This document shows, piece by piece, positions 1 to 5,708 of a stretch of 5,975 bases of DNA; within the stretch, counting starts at the first letter, position 1, and the number at the start of each line of letters is the position of its first letter. The notes beneath the pieces were generated by a model, which searched no databases, had not been told where the DNA came from, and worked only from the letters and a program-made list of their open reading frames with translations. Source of the stretch: Brevundimonas sp. UBA4609 (lineage in GTDB: Bacteria; Pseudomonadota; Alphaproteobacteria; Caulobacterales; Caulobacteraceae). The position numbers and the translations under genes are program-made. Where the stretch lies: contig DGIZ01000262.1 of assembly GCA_002386585.1 (NCBI GenBank), positions 1-5,975 on the forward strand, in the 5' to 3' direction.

Positions 1-821
1 CGGGGGCGCTCGATGAGGGCGACGTCGACGCCCTGGCCGCGCGGCTGGGGGTGGGCGAGCGGCACCTGCGCCGCCTGTTTCGCCAGCACCTGGGCGCCGC
101 CCCGGTCAGCGTGGCCCAGACGCGCCGCGTCCTGCTGGCCAAGGCTCTGATCCACCAGACCGACCTGCCGATGGCAGAGGTGGCCATGGCGTCCGGCTTC
201 GGCAGCGTGCGCCGCTTCAATGAGACGTTTCAGGCTCTTTATGGACGGCCGCCGTCGGCGCTGCGAGCGCGGGCCGAGCGGCCGTGGGACGCCAAATCGA
301 ATGAAGGGGTGCGGCTGAACCTGCCCTATCGCCCGCCCTATGAGGTCGAGGCCATGCTCGCCGCCCTGAAGGCGGGCGGAGAGACGGTTGAAAGAGGCGT
401 CTGGCGCCGCGTCCTGACCCCGGCGACGGACGGGGCGACGGGCGAGGTTTCGGCCCGGTTCGAGGCGGGCCACCGGCTGGCGGTGACGGCGGCGCTGGAC
501 GATCTGAAGGCCTTGCCGAGCGTGCTGGCGCGGGTGCGGCGGCTGTTCGACCTGTCGGCGGACCCCGAGGCGATCCGGCGCGACCTGGCGGCTGACCCTG
601 TGCTGGCGCCGCTGGTCGAGGCGCGGTCGGGGCTGCGCCTGCCGGGCGTCTGGAGCGATGAGGCGGCCGACATGGCCAGCGACCGGCTTGAGGACGAACG
701 GCTGGCGGAGCGGGCCGAGCGATGGCGGCCCTGGCGGGCCTATGGCGTGCTGCACCTGCACGAGGCGGGGATCGACGGCATGACGATCATGGAGAACGAC
801 GATGAAAAAGACGCAGCCTGA
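1..821 (+). CDS. Ada/AlkA-type protein, 5'-partial: AraC-type HTH plus AlkA N-terminal domain, glycosylase domain largely missing
   Basis: The frame is open from base 3, so the gene begins upstream of the window; the GTG at 51 is internal. 272 residues are visible. Residues 1-90 form an AraC-type double helix-turn-helix (ALAARLGVGERHLRRLF, then MAEVAMASGFGSVRRFNETF and YGRPPSALR), as in Ada. Residues about 95-210 match the AlkA N-terminal domain (LNLPYRPPYEVEAML; RVRRLFDLSADPEAI; LAPLVEARSGLRLPGVW). In ordinary AlkA proteins LPG-W is followed by the HhH-GPD domain with the helix-hairpin-helix and catalytic Asp. Here about 20 unremarkable residues lead straight into the AlkA C-terminal signature (AERWRPWRAYGVLHLH). 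No LPGIGxWTA-like hairpin is present, and the reading frame is unbroken. What is seen points to an in-frame loss of roughly 100 or more residues. A remaining regulatory role is inference. The N-terminal methyl-acceptor domain of Ada, if present, lies outside the window. The 3' end overlaps the methyltransferase gene, suggesting a shared alkylation-response transcript. Confidence 0.85.
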   Translation, partial: GALDEGDVDALAARLGVGERHLRRLFRQHLGAAPVSVAQTRRVLLAKALIHQTDLPMAEVAMASGFGSVRRFNETFQALYGRPPSALRARAERPWDAKSNEGVRLNLPYRPPYEVEAMLAALKAGGETVERGVWRRVLTPATDGATGEVSARFEAGHRLAVTAALDDLKALPSVLARVRRLFDLSADPEAIRRDLAADPVLAPLVEARSGLRLPGVWSDEAADMASDRLEDERLAERAERWRPWRAYGVLHLHEAGIDGMTIMENDDEKDAA

Positions 822-1365
822 AGCCTTCACCCTGGACCGCATCGCCACGCCGGTGGGCGAGGTGCTGCTGGTCACCGATGCGGACGGCGCCGTGCGCGCC
901 TTCGACTTCACCGACTATGAGGCGCGGATGATGAAGCTGCTGGCCCGTCACTACGGCGAGGCGCGGCTGACGCCGGGGCGGGCGCCGGAGGCGGTGCGGA
1001 ACGCCGTGGCCGCCTATTTCGACGGCGATCTGACGGCGTTGGACGGCCTCGCCGTGAAGACCGGCGGCACGGACTTCCAGCGCGCGGTCTGGGCGGCGCT
1101 GCGGACCATTCCGGCGGGACGGACCTGGAGCTACGGTCAACTGGCCCAGGCCATCGGCAAGCCCGCCGCCGTGCGGGCCGTGGGGCTGGCCAACGGCGCC
1201 AATCCGATCGGCGTCATCGTGCCCTGCCACCGGGTCGTCGGGGCCAATGGAACCCTGACCGGCTATGCGGGCGGGCTGGAGCGCAAGCGCTGGCTGCTGG
1301 CGCACGAAGCGTCGCAGGACGGCCCTGATGATGGAACGGGACAGGGGGCGTTTGCGCTGGACTGA
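802..1365 (+). CDS. ogt: Methylated-DNA--[protein]-cysteine S-methyltransferase (Ogt/MGMT family)
   Basis: A 187-residue protein that repairs O6-alkylguanine and O4-alkylthymine by irreversible transfer of the alkyl group to its own cysteine. The active-site motif PCHRV is at residues 141-145, giving acceptor Cys142. The DNA-binding helix carries RAVGLANGANP at 125-135, where Arg125 should be the base-flipping arginine finger and Asn134 the hinge residue. The family ending GYAGGLERKRWLLAHE is at 154-169. Residues 1-85 are the variable N-terminal alpha/beta domain. The last 18 residues form a Gly/Asp-rich tail beyond the usual family end. Length is typical of a stand-alone Ogt. The ATG at 802 is preceded by GGAGA at 791-795 with a 6-base spacer. 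The start lies inside the 3' end of the AlkA-like gene (20-base overlap), so translational coupling is likely. The choice between the symbols ogt and ada is by domain content: there is no Ada-type regulatory domain in this protein. Confidence 0.95.
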   Translation: MKKTQPEAFTLDRIATPVGEVLLVTDADGAVRAFDFTDYEARMMKLLARHYGEARLTPGRAPEAVRNAVAAYFDGDLTALDGLAVKTGGTDFQRAVWAALRTIPAGRTWSYGQLAQAIGKPAAVRAVGLANGANPIGVIVPCHRVVGANGTLTGYAGGLERKRWLLAHEASQDGPDDGTGQGAFALD

Positions 1366-1366
1366 C

Positions 1367-1387
1367 AGCGCCCTCCCTTTCGGCGCT
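1367..1387 (+). other. Short stem-loop between ogt and the host-attachment gene
   Basis: AGCGCC (1367-1372) and GGCGCT (1382-1387) form a perfect 6-bp stem around a 9-base loop, starting two bases after the ogt stop codon. Only a weak T-run (ATTTCT) follows, so this is at best a weak terminator. A chance pairing is possible in DNA of this GC content. Confidence 0.25.
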
Positions 1388-1405
1388 CATTTCTGGAGTC
1401 TGATG

Positions 1406-1807
1406 ATGAACCTGCCCAACGGGGCCCTGGTCGCCGTCGCCGACGGCGAGAAGCTGAGCCTGTTCCGCAACACCGGCCACAACCTCGACATCCAGCTCAA
1501 GCCGATGGCGACGCCCGAGATCCCCGAACGCCTGTCCGGCGCCCCGGGCCGCCGCTCCAGCGACGCCAATCCCGACAACGACACCCAGGCCGAGGACGGC
1601 TTCGCCATGGGCGTGGCCGAGGCGCTGAACCACATGGCCCTGACCAACAAGATCGAGGCCCTGGCCGTCGTCGCCGCGCCCAAGACCCTGGGCCAGCTGC
1701 GCAAGCATTGGCACAAGACGCTGGAAGGCCTGCTGGTCGGCGAAATTCCCAAGGCCCTGGCCGGCCGACCGGCCGAAGAGATCGCCGAGGCGATCAGCCG
1801 GGCGTAG
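1406..1807 (+). CDS. Host attachment family protein (Host_attach)
   Basis: A 133-residue soluble protein of the family annotated as 'protein required for attachment to host cells'. Recognisable family blocks are the N-terminal LPNGALVAVADGEKLSLFRN, the Asp/Asn-rich middle RRSSDANPDNDTQAEDGFA, and the C-terminal part with ALVVV-type strand AVVAAPKTLGQLRKHWHK and GEIPKALAG. There is no signal peptide or membrane segment, so a direct surface role is not supported by the sequence. The family name comes from a plant-associated relative and the biochemical function is unknown to me. ATGs occur at 1403 and 1406. GGAG at 1395-1398 gives spacers of 4 and 7 bases, which favours 1406, as does alignment with the usual start of the family. 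The frame stays open upstream to 1265, but that stretch lies within ogt and does not look like this family. The 37-base gap to ogt allows co-transcription. Confidence 0.85.
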   Translation: MNLPNGALVAVADGEKLSLFRNTGHNLDIQLKPMATPEIPERLSGAPGRRSSDANPDNDTQAEDGFAMGVAEALNHMALTNKIEALAVVAAPKTLGQLRKHWHKTLEGLLVGEIPKALAGRPAEEIAEAISRA

Positions 1808-1811
1808 CCGT

Positions 1812-3329
1812 TCAGGCCGCCCCGTCCAGGAACAGGCGGCAGGCCGGGTTGTCGGTCTCGTCGACGTAAGGATAGCCAAGTTCGTCCAGCGCCTTCGTCA
1901 GGGCCGCCGCCTGGTCTGGCGGGACGCTGACGCCCGCCAGCACCCGGCCCGCGTCGTCGCCGTGGTTGCGATAGTGGAACAGGGTCAGGGCCCAGGCGGG
2001 TTGAAGGCTGTTGAGGAAGCGCAGAAAGGCGCCCGGCCGCTCGGGGAATTCGAAGCGCAGCAGCCGCTCGTGCGGCAGGCCGATGGTGCGCCCGCCGACC
2101 ATGTGGCGGACGTGCAGCTTGGCGGTCTCGTTGTCGCTCATATCGACGACGGAATAGCCGCCGGCGGTCAGATGTCTGAGCAGGCTTTCGCGCTCGGCGG
2201 CGCCGTCGCGCAGGGCCACGCCGACGAAGATCTGGGCGGTGCCGTCGCCGGACCAGCGGTAGTTGAATTCCGTGATCGAACGGCCGTCCAGACTCTGCAG
2301 GAAGCGGTGATAGTCCTCGCGCCGGTCGGGCATGGAGACGGCGAACAAGCCTTCCGCGCCCTCGCCGATCTCGGCCCGCTCGGCGACGTGGCGCAGGCGG
2401 TCGAAATTGACGTTGGCGCCCGAGTTGATCGCCACCAGCGTCCCCGATCCGGGGTTGCGCGCGGCCCAGGCCTTGAGCCCGGCCAGGGCGACGGCGCCCG
2501 ACGGCTCGGCCACGGCGCGCACGTCGTCGAAGATGTCCTTCACGGCGGCGCAGATGGCGTCGGTGTCGACCAGCACGATCTCGTCCAGCAGATCGCGGCA
2601 CAGGCGGAAGGTCTCGTCGCCTGCGCGGCGCACGGCCACCCCGTCGGCGAACAGGCCGACTTGATCCAGATCGACGACGCGCCCGGCCTCGATGGCGCTC
2701 TTCATGGTCGGGGCCTCGGCCGGTTCGACGCCGATGAGGCGCGTTTCGGGGCGCAGGAAGCGGACGATGGCCGCCACGCCCGCCGCCAGCCCTCCGCCGC
2801 CGATGGGGATGAAGACGGCGTCGATCGGATCGGGGTGCTGGCGCAGGATCTCCAGCCCGACCGTGCCCTGGCCGGCGATGACATCGGGGTCGTCGAACGG
2901 GTGGACGAAGGCGGCGCCGGTCTGCGTCTCGAGCGCGCGGGCGTGGGCGTAGGCGTCGTCGAAGCTTTCGCCGTGCAGCACCACCTGGCCGCCCAGACCC
3001 TGGACCGCCGCCACCTTGATGCCGGGCGTGGTGGTCGGCATGACGATGGTCGCCGCCGCGCCGCGCCTGGCCGCCGCCAGCGCCACCCCCTGCGCGTGAT
3101 TGCCCGCCGAGGCGCAGATGACGCCGCGCGCCAGTTCGGCCTCGCTCAGGGCCGCGATCCGGTTGTAGGCGCCGCGGATCTTGAACGAGAAGACCGGCTG
3201 CAGATCCTCGCGCTTCAGCCGGGCCGGGCGGTCGATGCGGGCCGACAGCCGCTTCAGCGGATCAAGCGGAGTCTCCTCGGCCACGTCATAGACGCGGGCG
3301 GTCAGGATGCGGCGGACGGTGTCTTGCAC
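1812..3329 (-). CDS. ilvA: Threonine ammonia-lyase (threonine deaminase), biosynthetic, IlvA with two ACT-like domains
   Basis: The PLP enzyme that converts L-threonine to 2-oxobutanoate and ammonia, the first committed step to isoleucine, in the cytoplasm. Numbered from GTG 3329 it has 505 residues, close to E. coli IlvA (514). SFKIRGAYN places the PLP lysine at about residue 50. ASAGNHAQG is at 73-81, the phosphate-binding GGGGLAAG at 177-184, and SGANVNF at 303-309. ACT-like domain 1 runs about 327-413 (GRSITEFNYR; GGYSVVDMSD; KLHVRHMVGGR). Domain 2 runs about 422-503 (FEFPERPGAFLRFLN; LFHYRNHG; ELGYPYVDETDNPACRLF). These are the isoleucine/valine-responsive regulatory parts in characterised relatives. 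Start choice: the frame stays open to a TTG at 3479, but the extra 50 residues read through a palindromic repeat and do not resemble IlvA. GTG 3329 puts the N-terminus where family proteins begin, although its ribosome binding site is weak (GAG). The gene stands alone here, with no other ilv genes beside it. Confidence 0.95.
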   Translation of the reverse strand: MQDTVRRILTARVYDVAEETPLDPLKRLSARIDRPARLKREDLQPVFSFKIRGAYNRIAALSEAELARGVICASAGNHAQGVALAAARRGAAATIVMPTTTPGIKVAAVQGLGGQVVLHGESFDDAYAHARALETQTGAAFVHPFDDPDVIAGQGTVGLEILRQHPDPIDAVFIPIGGGGLAAGVAAIVRFLRPETRLIGVEPAEAPTMKSAIEAGRVVDLDQVGLFADGVAVRRAGDETFRLCRDLLDEIVLVDTDAICAAVKDIFDDVRAVAEPSGAVALAGLKAWAARNPGSGTLVAINSGANVNFDRLRHVAERAEIGEGAEGLFAVSMPDRREDYHRFLQSLDGRSITEFNYRWSGDGTAQIFVGVALRDGAAERESLLRHLTAGGYSVVDMSDNETAKLHVRHMVGGRTIGLPHERLLRFEFPERPGAFLRFLNSLQPAWALTLFHYRNHGDDAGRVLAGVSVPPDQAAALTKALDELGYPYVDETDNPACRLFLDGAA

Positions 3330-3419
3330 GATGATCTCGGTCAGGCGGCGCAGGGGAGGATGAAGCGTGTCCCGGTCTAGGCGATGCTGCGGCGCATGAG
3401 AATGAAAATTGCGCGCCTG

Positions 3420-3573
3420 TCCTTCTCCCCTTGCGGGAGAAGGTGGCGACCGAAGGTCGTCGGATGAGGGGTTTCGCAACCTTGAGCGCGGGGCTTTAGC
3501 TTAATGGAAGGCGCAAAGAGACCCCTCATCCGTCTCGCTGCGCGAGCCACCTTCTCCCGCAAGGGGAGAAGGA
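3420..3573. repeat. Inverted pair of REP-like palindromic units (intergenic repeat element)
   Basis: Two 53-base arms (3420-3472 and 3521-3573) are reverse complements of each other over their outer 28 and inner 12 bases, separated by a 48-base centre. Each arm also folds on itself. CCTTCTCCC and GGGAGAAGG form a 9-bp stem with a 5-base loop (3421-3443 and 3550-3572). A second small hairpin has a 5-bp stem and triloop: CGACC-GAA-GGTCG at 3447-3459 and CTCGC-TGC-GCGAG at 3534-3546. Repeats of this kind, with the words CTTCTCCC, GCAAGGGGAGAAGG and CCCTCATCC, are from memory very common between genes in alphaproteobacteria. It resembles a BIME/REP pair or a small non-autonomous element. It encodes no transposase. 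Confidence 0.85.
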
Positions 3574-3627
3574 TGCGCGTCGTTGATTTCCCTTGCGCCG
3601 GGTGCGGAAGAGCCTACATTGTTTTCG

Positions 3628-3650
3628 CTTATGCTAAGTTTGAGCATAAG
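3628..3650. promoter_or_regulatory. Operator-like palindrome upstream of nadA (candidate NAD-regulator site)
   Basis: CTTATGCT (3628-3635), a 7-base AAGTTTG spacer, and AGCATAAG (3643-3650) make a perfect 8-bp dyad. It is AT-rich against a GC-rich background and ends 37 bases before the nadA ATG. Size, symmetry and position fit a repressor dimer site over the nadA promoter. From memory it resembles sites assigned to NadQ, an alphaproteobacterial regulator of NAD synthesis genes; I could not verify this. An RNA hairpin is the alternative reading, but no T-run follows. Confidence 0.6.
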
Positions 3651-3674
3651 TCGGGGCCGCGCAGACGGCCGATA

Positions 3675-3679
3675 GGGAG
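3675..3679 (+). promoter_or_regulatory. Ribosome binding site of nadA
   Basis: GGGAG lies 8 bases before ATG 3688. A second purine run, AGGGA at 3681-3685, is too close to the start codon to be the main site. It supports 3688 as the start over the shadow frame that opens at 3504. Confidence 0.7.
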
Positions 3680-3687
3680 TAGGGACG

Positions 3688-4767
3688 ATGGCGGACGGCG
3701 CTTTCGGTCTGTCGAAGGAACTGGCGGAAGAGACCGCCCCGGTGTGGGAGAAGGTCAAGGACCACGTCACCCCGCTGGAATGGCCCGAACAGGCCCGGCT
3801 GATCAGCGAGATCAACCGGCTGAAGCGCGAGCGCGACGCCGTCATCCTGGCCCACAACTACATGACGCCCGAGATCTTTCACGGGGTGGGCGACTATGTC
3901 GGCGACAGCCTGGGGCTGGCCAAGGAGGCCGCCAAGTCCAAGGCCAGGGTGATCGTTCAGGCGGGCGTTCACTTCATGGCCGAGACGTCCAAGATCCTGT
4001 CGCCGGACAAGACGGTGCTGATCCCCGACCTGCGCGCGGGATGTTCGCTGGCGTCCTCGATCACGGGGGCGGACGTGCGGCTGATCAAGGAGCGGCATCC
4101 GGGCCTGCCGGTCGTCACCTATGTGAACACCACGGCCGATGTGAAGGCCGAGACGGACATCTGCTGCACCAGCGCCAACGCCGTTCAGGTCGTCGAATGG
4201 GCGGCCAAGGAATGGGGCGTCGACAAGGTCATCCTGATCCCCGACGAATATCTGGCGCGCAACGTGGCGGCCCAGACGACGGTGGGCATCATCGCCTGGG
4301 CGGGCCACTGCGAGGTGCACAAGCGCTTCACCACGCAGGACATCGCCGACATGCGCGACGCCTGGCCGGACGCCGAGGTGCTGGCTCACCCGGAATGCCC
4401 CGAAGAGATTTTGCGCGCGGCCGACTTCGCCGGTTCGACCGCCGCCATGACCGAATATGTCGAGCAGCGTCGGCCCAAGCGGGTGGTGCTGATCACCGAA
4501 TGCTCGATGGCCTCGAACATCAAGGGCGACGTGCCCGAGGTGGAGTTCGTCGGCCCGTGCAACCTGTGCCCCCACATGAAGCGCATCACGCTGGAGAACA
4601 TCCGCGACTGCCTGCTGCACATGCAGTTCGAGGTGACGGTGCCGGACGAGATGCTGGAGAAGGCGGCTCTGGCGGTGCAGCGGATGATCGACCTGCCGCC
4701 GCCGTCGAAGCCGGCGCGGTATGATCTGGTCAAGGCGCGGCATCATGTCGATGTGGAGCTGATCTGA
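3688..4767 (+). CDS. nadA: Quinolinate synthase NadA
   Basis: A 359-residue cytoplasmic [4Fe-4S] enzyme that condenses iminoaspartate (made by NadB) with dihydroxyacetone phosphate to give quinolinate, the NAD ring precursor. Visible family motifs are AVILAHNYMTPEI (51-63), GDSLGLAKEAA (72-82), VIVQAGVHFMAETSKIL (88-104), LIPDLRAGCSLASSI (111-125), TYVNTTADVKAETDICCTS (144-162), LIPDEYLARNVAAQT (183-197) and HPECPEEI (234-241). By family comparison the three cluster ligands should be Cys119 (AGCSLA), Cys208 (WAGHCEVH) and Cys294 (CPHMKRITLENI). Cys291 and Cys294 form a CxxC as in several proteobacterial NadA proteins. All key residues are present and the length is normal. The gene is led by a good ribosome binding site and the palindrome at 3628-3650, which may make it NAD-responsive. 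The short N-terminal extension before residue 30 is variable in the family. Confidence 0.98.
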   Translation: MADGAFGLSKELAEETAPVWEKVKDHVTPLEWPEQARLISEINRLKRERDAVILAHNYMTPEIFHGVGDYVGDSLGLAKEAAKSKARVIVQAGVHFMAETSKILSPDKTVLIPDLRAGCSLASSITGADVRLIKERHPGLPVVTYVNTTADVKAETDICCTSANAVQVVEWAAKEWGVDKVILIPDEYLARNVAAQTTVGIIAWAGHCEVHKRFTTQDIADMRDAWPDAEVLAHPECPEEILRAADFAGSTAAMTEYVEQRRPKRVVLITECSMASNIKGDVPEVEFVGPCNLCPHMKRITLENIRDCLLHMQFEVTVPDEMLEKAALAVQRMIDLPPPSKPARYDLVKARHHVDVELI

Positions 4768-4774
4768 CGGCCCT

Positions 4775-4808
4775 GCGGCGACGCGGCCCGTTGCGGGTCT
4801 GTCGCCGC
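4775..4808 (+). terminator. GC-rich stem-loop after nadA (possible terminator or processing hairpin)
   Basis: GCGGCGAC (4775-4782) pairs perfectly with GTCGCCGC (4801-4808). The loop can form an inner hairpin, CCCG-TTG-CGGG (4787-4797). It starts 7 bases after the nadA stop codon. No T-run follows, so it is not a standard intrinsic terminator. It could reduce read-through into the protease gene, stabilise the nadA mRNA end, or shield the next start codon 17 bases downstream. Confidence 0.45.
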
Positions 4809-4825
4809 GCGCCCAGTTCGAACCC

Positions 4826-5704
4826 ATGAGCGACACAGACAACACCCTTCCCCCCGGCGGCCGCAGGCCCGGACCCTGGGACCCGCGTCCGGAAGAGGCG
4901 GCGCCTGCGCCCGCGCGCGAGACGCCGCGCTACAGCGCGCGCCATGAAACGCCGCAGGAGGACAAGGGGCAGCACCCGGTCTGGGCGGTGGTCTCGACCC
5001 TGCTGATGGCGGGTTTCCTGTGGTTCCTGACCGGCAGCTGGGTGGTGGCGGGGGCCGTTCTGTTCGGCCTGTTCGTGCACGAGTACGGGCATGTGCTGGC
5101 GATGAACCGGGTCGGCATGGGCCCGGCGCGCATCTACATCATCCCCTTCCTGGGCGGACTGGCGAAGGGCCAGCGCGAGCCGAAGAGCGAGTGGCACGGG
5201 GTGCTGGTGTCGCTGGCGGGACCGGCGTTCGGCCTGCTGGCCATGATCCCCTTCGTGGCGGCGGGCCTGGCGCTGAAGGCGCCGGAATGGCTGATGGGCG
5301 CCTTCTTCATCGCCATGATTAATCTGCTGAACCTGCTGCCTGCGCCGCCGCTGGACGGGTCCAAGGCGCTGGGGCCGGTGCTGACGCGGGTGCATCCGCG
5401 GCTGGAGCAGGTCGCCCTGCTGGTCGTCGGCGGTCTGGCCGTGTGGTGGGGACTGTCGACGGGGCGGCTGATCCTCGCCGTCTTTCTGGGCCTGGCGGTG
5501 TTCGGCCATCTGAAGCGCGGCGTCTGGCGCGCGGCGTGGGGACAGCTGAGTTGGCCCGAGGCGGGGCGCAGTCTGGGGCTGTATCTGCTGACGGCCGTGG
5601 TCTGCGCGGCGGCGGCGATCGGCGCTCTGCTGCCGCTGACGGGCGGGGCGGTCGAACCGGCCTTCGAGATGGGCCTGCGGTTCTTCGGCTTGGGAGGCCG
5701 CTAG
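4826..5704 (+). CDS. Site-2 protease family protein (M50 intramembrane zinc metalloprotease)
   Basis: A 292-residue multi-pass membrane protein. The zinc motif HEYGH is at 85-89 (His85, Glu86, His89) within a membrane segment. The third zinc-ligand motif NLLPAPPLDG is at 169-178, giving Asp177. Between them SLAGPAFG (129-136) marks the conserved core region. Likely membrane segments are about 52-70, 72-92, 125-150, 157-175, 195-212, 214-227 and 250-272. Residues 1-50 are hydrophilic, Pro/Arg-rich and probably disordered. There is no PDZ or CBS domain, so it is closer to the minimal SpoIVFB-like branch than to RseP. It should be a catalytically competent S2P; the substrate is unknown. ATG 4826 has no clear ribosome binding site and follows a hairpin, so translation may be weak. 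Its stop is 4 bases before nadB, which implies co-transcription with nadB. A role in NAD metabolism is not supported by the sequence itself. Confidence 0.9.
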   Translation: MSDTDNTLPPGGRRPGPWDPRPEEAAPAPARETPRYSARHETPQEDKGQHPVWAVVSTLLMAGFLWFLTGSWVVAGAVLFGLFVHEYGHVLAMNRVGMGPARIYIIPFLGGLAKGQREPKSEWHGVLVSLAGPAFGLLAMIPFVAAGLALKAPEWLMGAFFIAMINLLNLLPAPPLDGSKALGPVLTRVHPRLEQVALLVVGGLAVWWGLSTGRLILAVFLGLAVFGHLKRGVWRAAWGQLSWPEAGRSLGLYLLTAVVCAAAAIGALLPLTGGAVEPAFEMGLRFFGLGGR

Positions 5705-5708
5705 GCGA

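Larger units (their letters stand above)
3330..3687. other. Divergent intergenic control region between ilvA and nadA
   Basis: This 358-base stretch has no credible gene. Reading frames across it come from the repeat arms or from shadow frames extending out of nadA. It contains 90 bases of ilvA leader, an inverted repeat pair (3420-3573), and 114 bases of nadA leader holding an operator-like palindrome and a good ribosome binding site. Promoters for both genes must lie here unless they are leaderless, but I could not identify convincing -35/-10 pairs on either strand. Confidence 0.7.

Noticed and set aside
1800..1823. Possible bidirectional terminator between the convergent genes (GGGCG ... 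CGCCC)
   Set aside because: Only a 5-bp stem with a 14-base loop and no T-run on either strand; expected by chance at this GC content.
1962..3380. Long open frame on the + strand antisense to ilvA (472 codons)
   Set aside because: It mirrors the codon pattern of a GC-rich gene on the other strand, has low-complexity Gly/Ala/Asp/Arg content and matches no family. ilvA is unambiguous.
3377..3562. Small - strand frame across the repeat pair
   Set aside because: It is made mostly of repeat arms and their centre, has no ribosome binding site and no family resemblance.
3420..3573. CRISPR-like or insertion-sequence reading of the repeat
   Set aside because: There are only two units, in inverted rather than direct orientation. 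No spacers of uniform length, no transposase gene and no clear target-site duplication are visible.
3504..4724. Long + frame overlapping nadA in another phase
   Set aside because: The product is Arg/Gly-rich with no recognisable domain and starts in the repeat. nadA fills the same DNA with every expected motif.
3634..4845. Long - strand frame opposite nadA
   Set aside because: His/Gly/Asp-rich shadow translation with no family resemblance; it spans both nadA and the intergenic palindrome.
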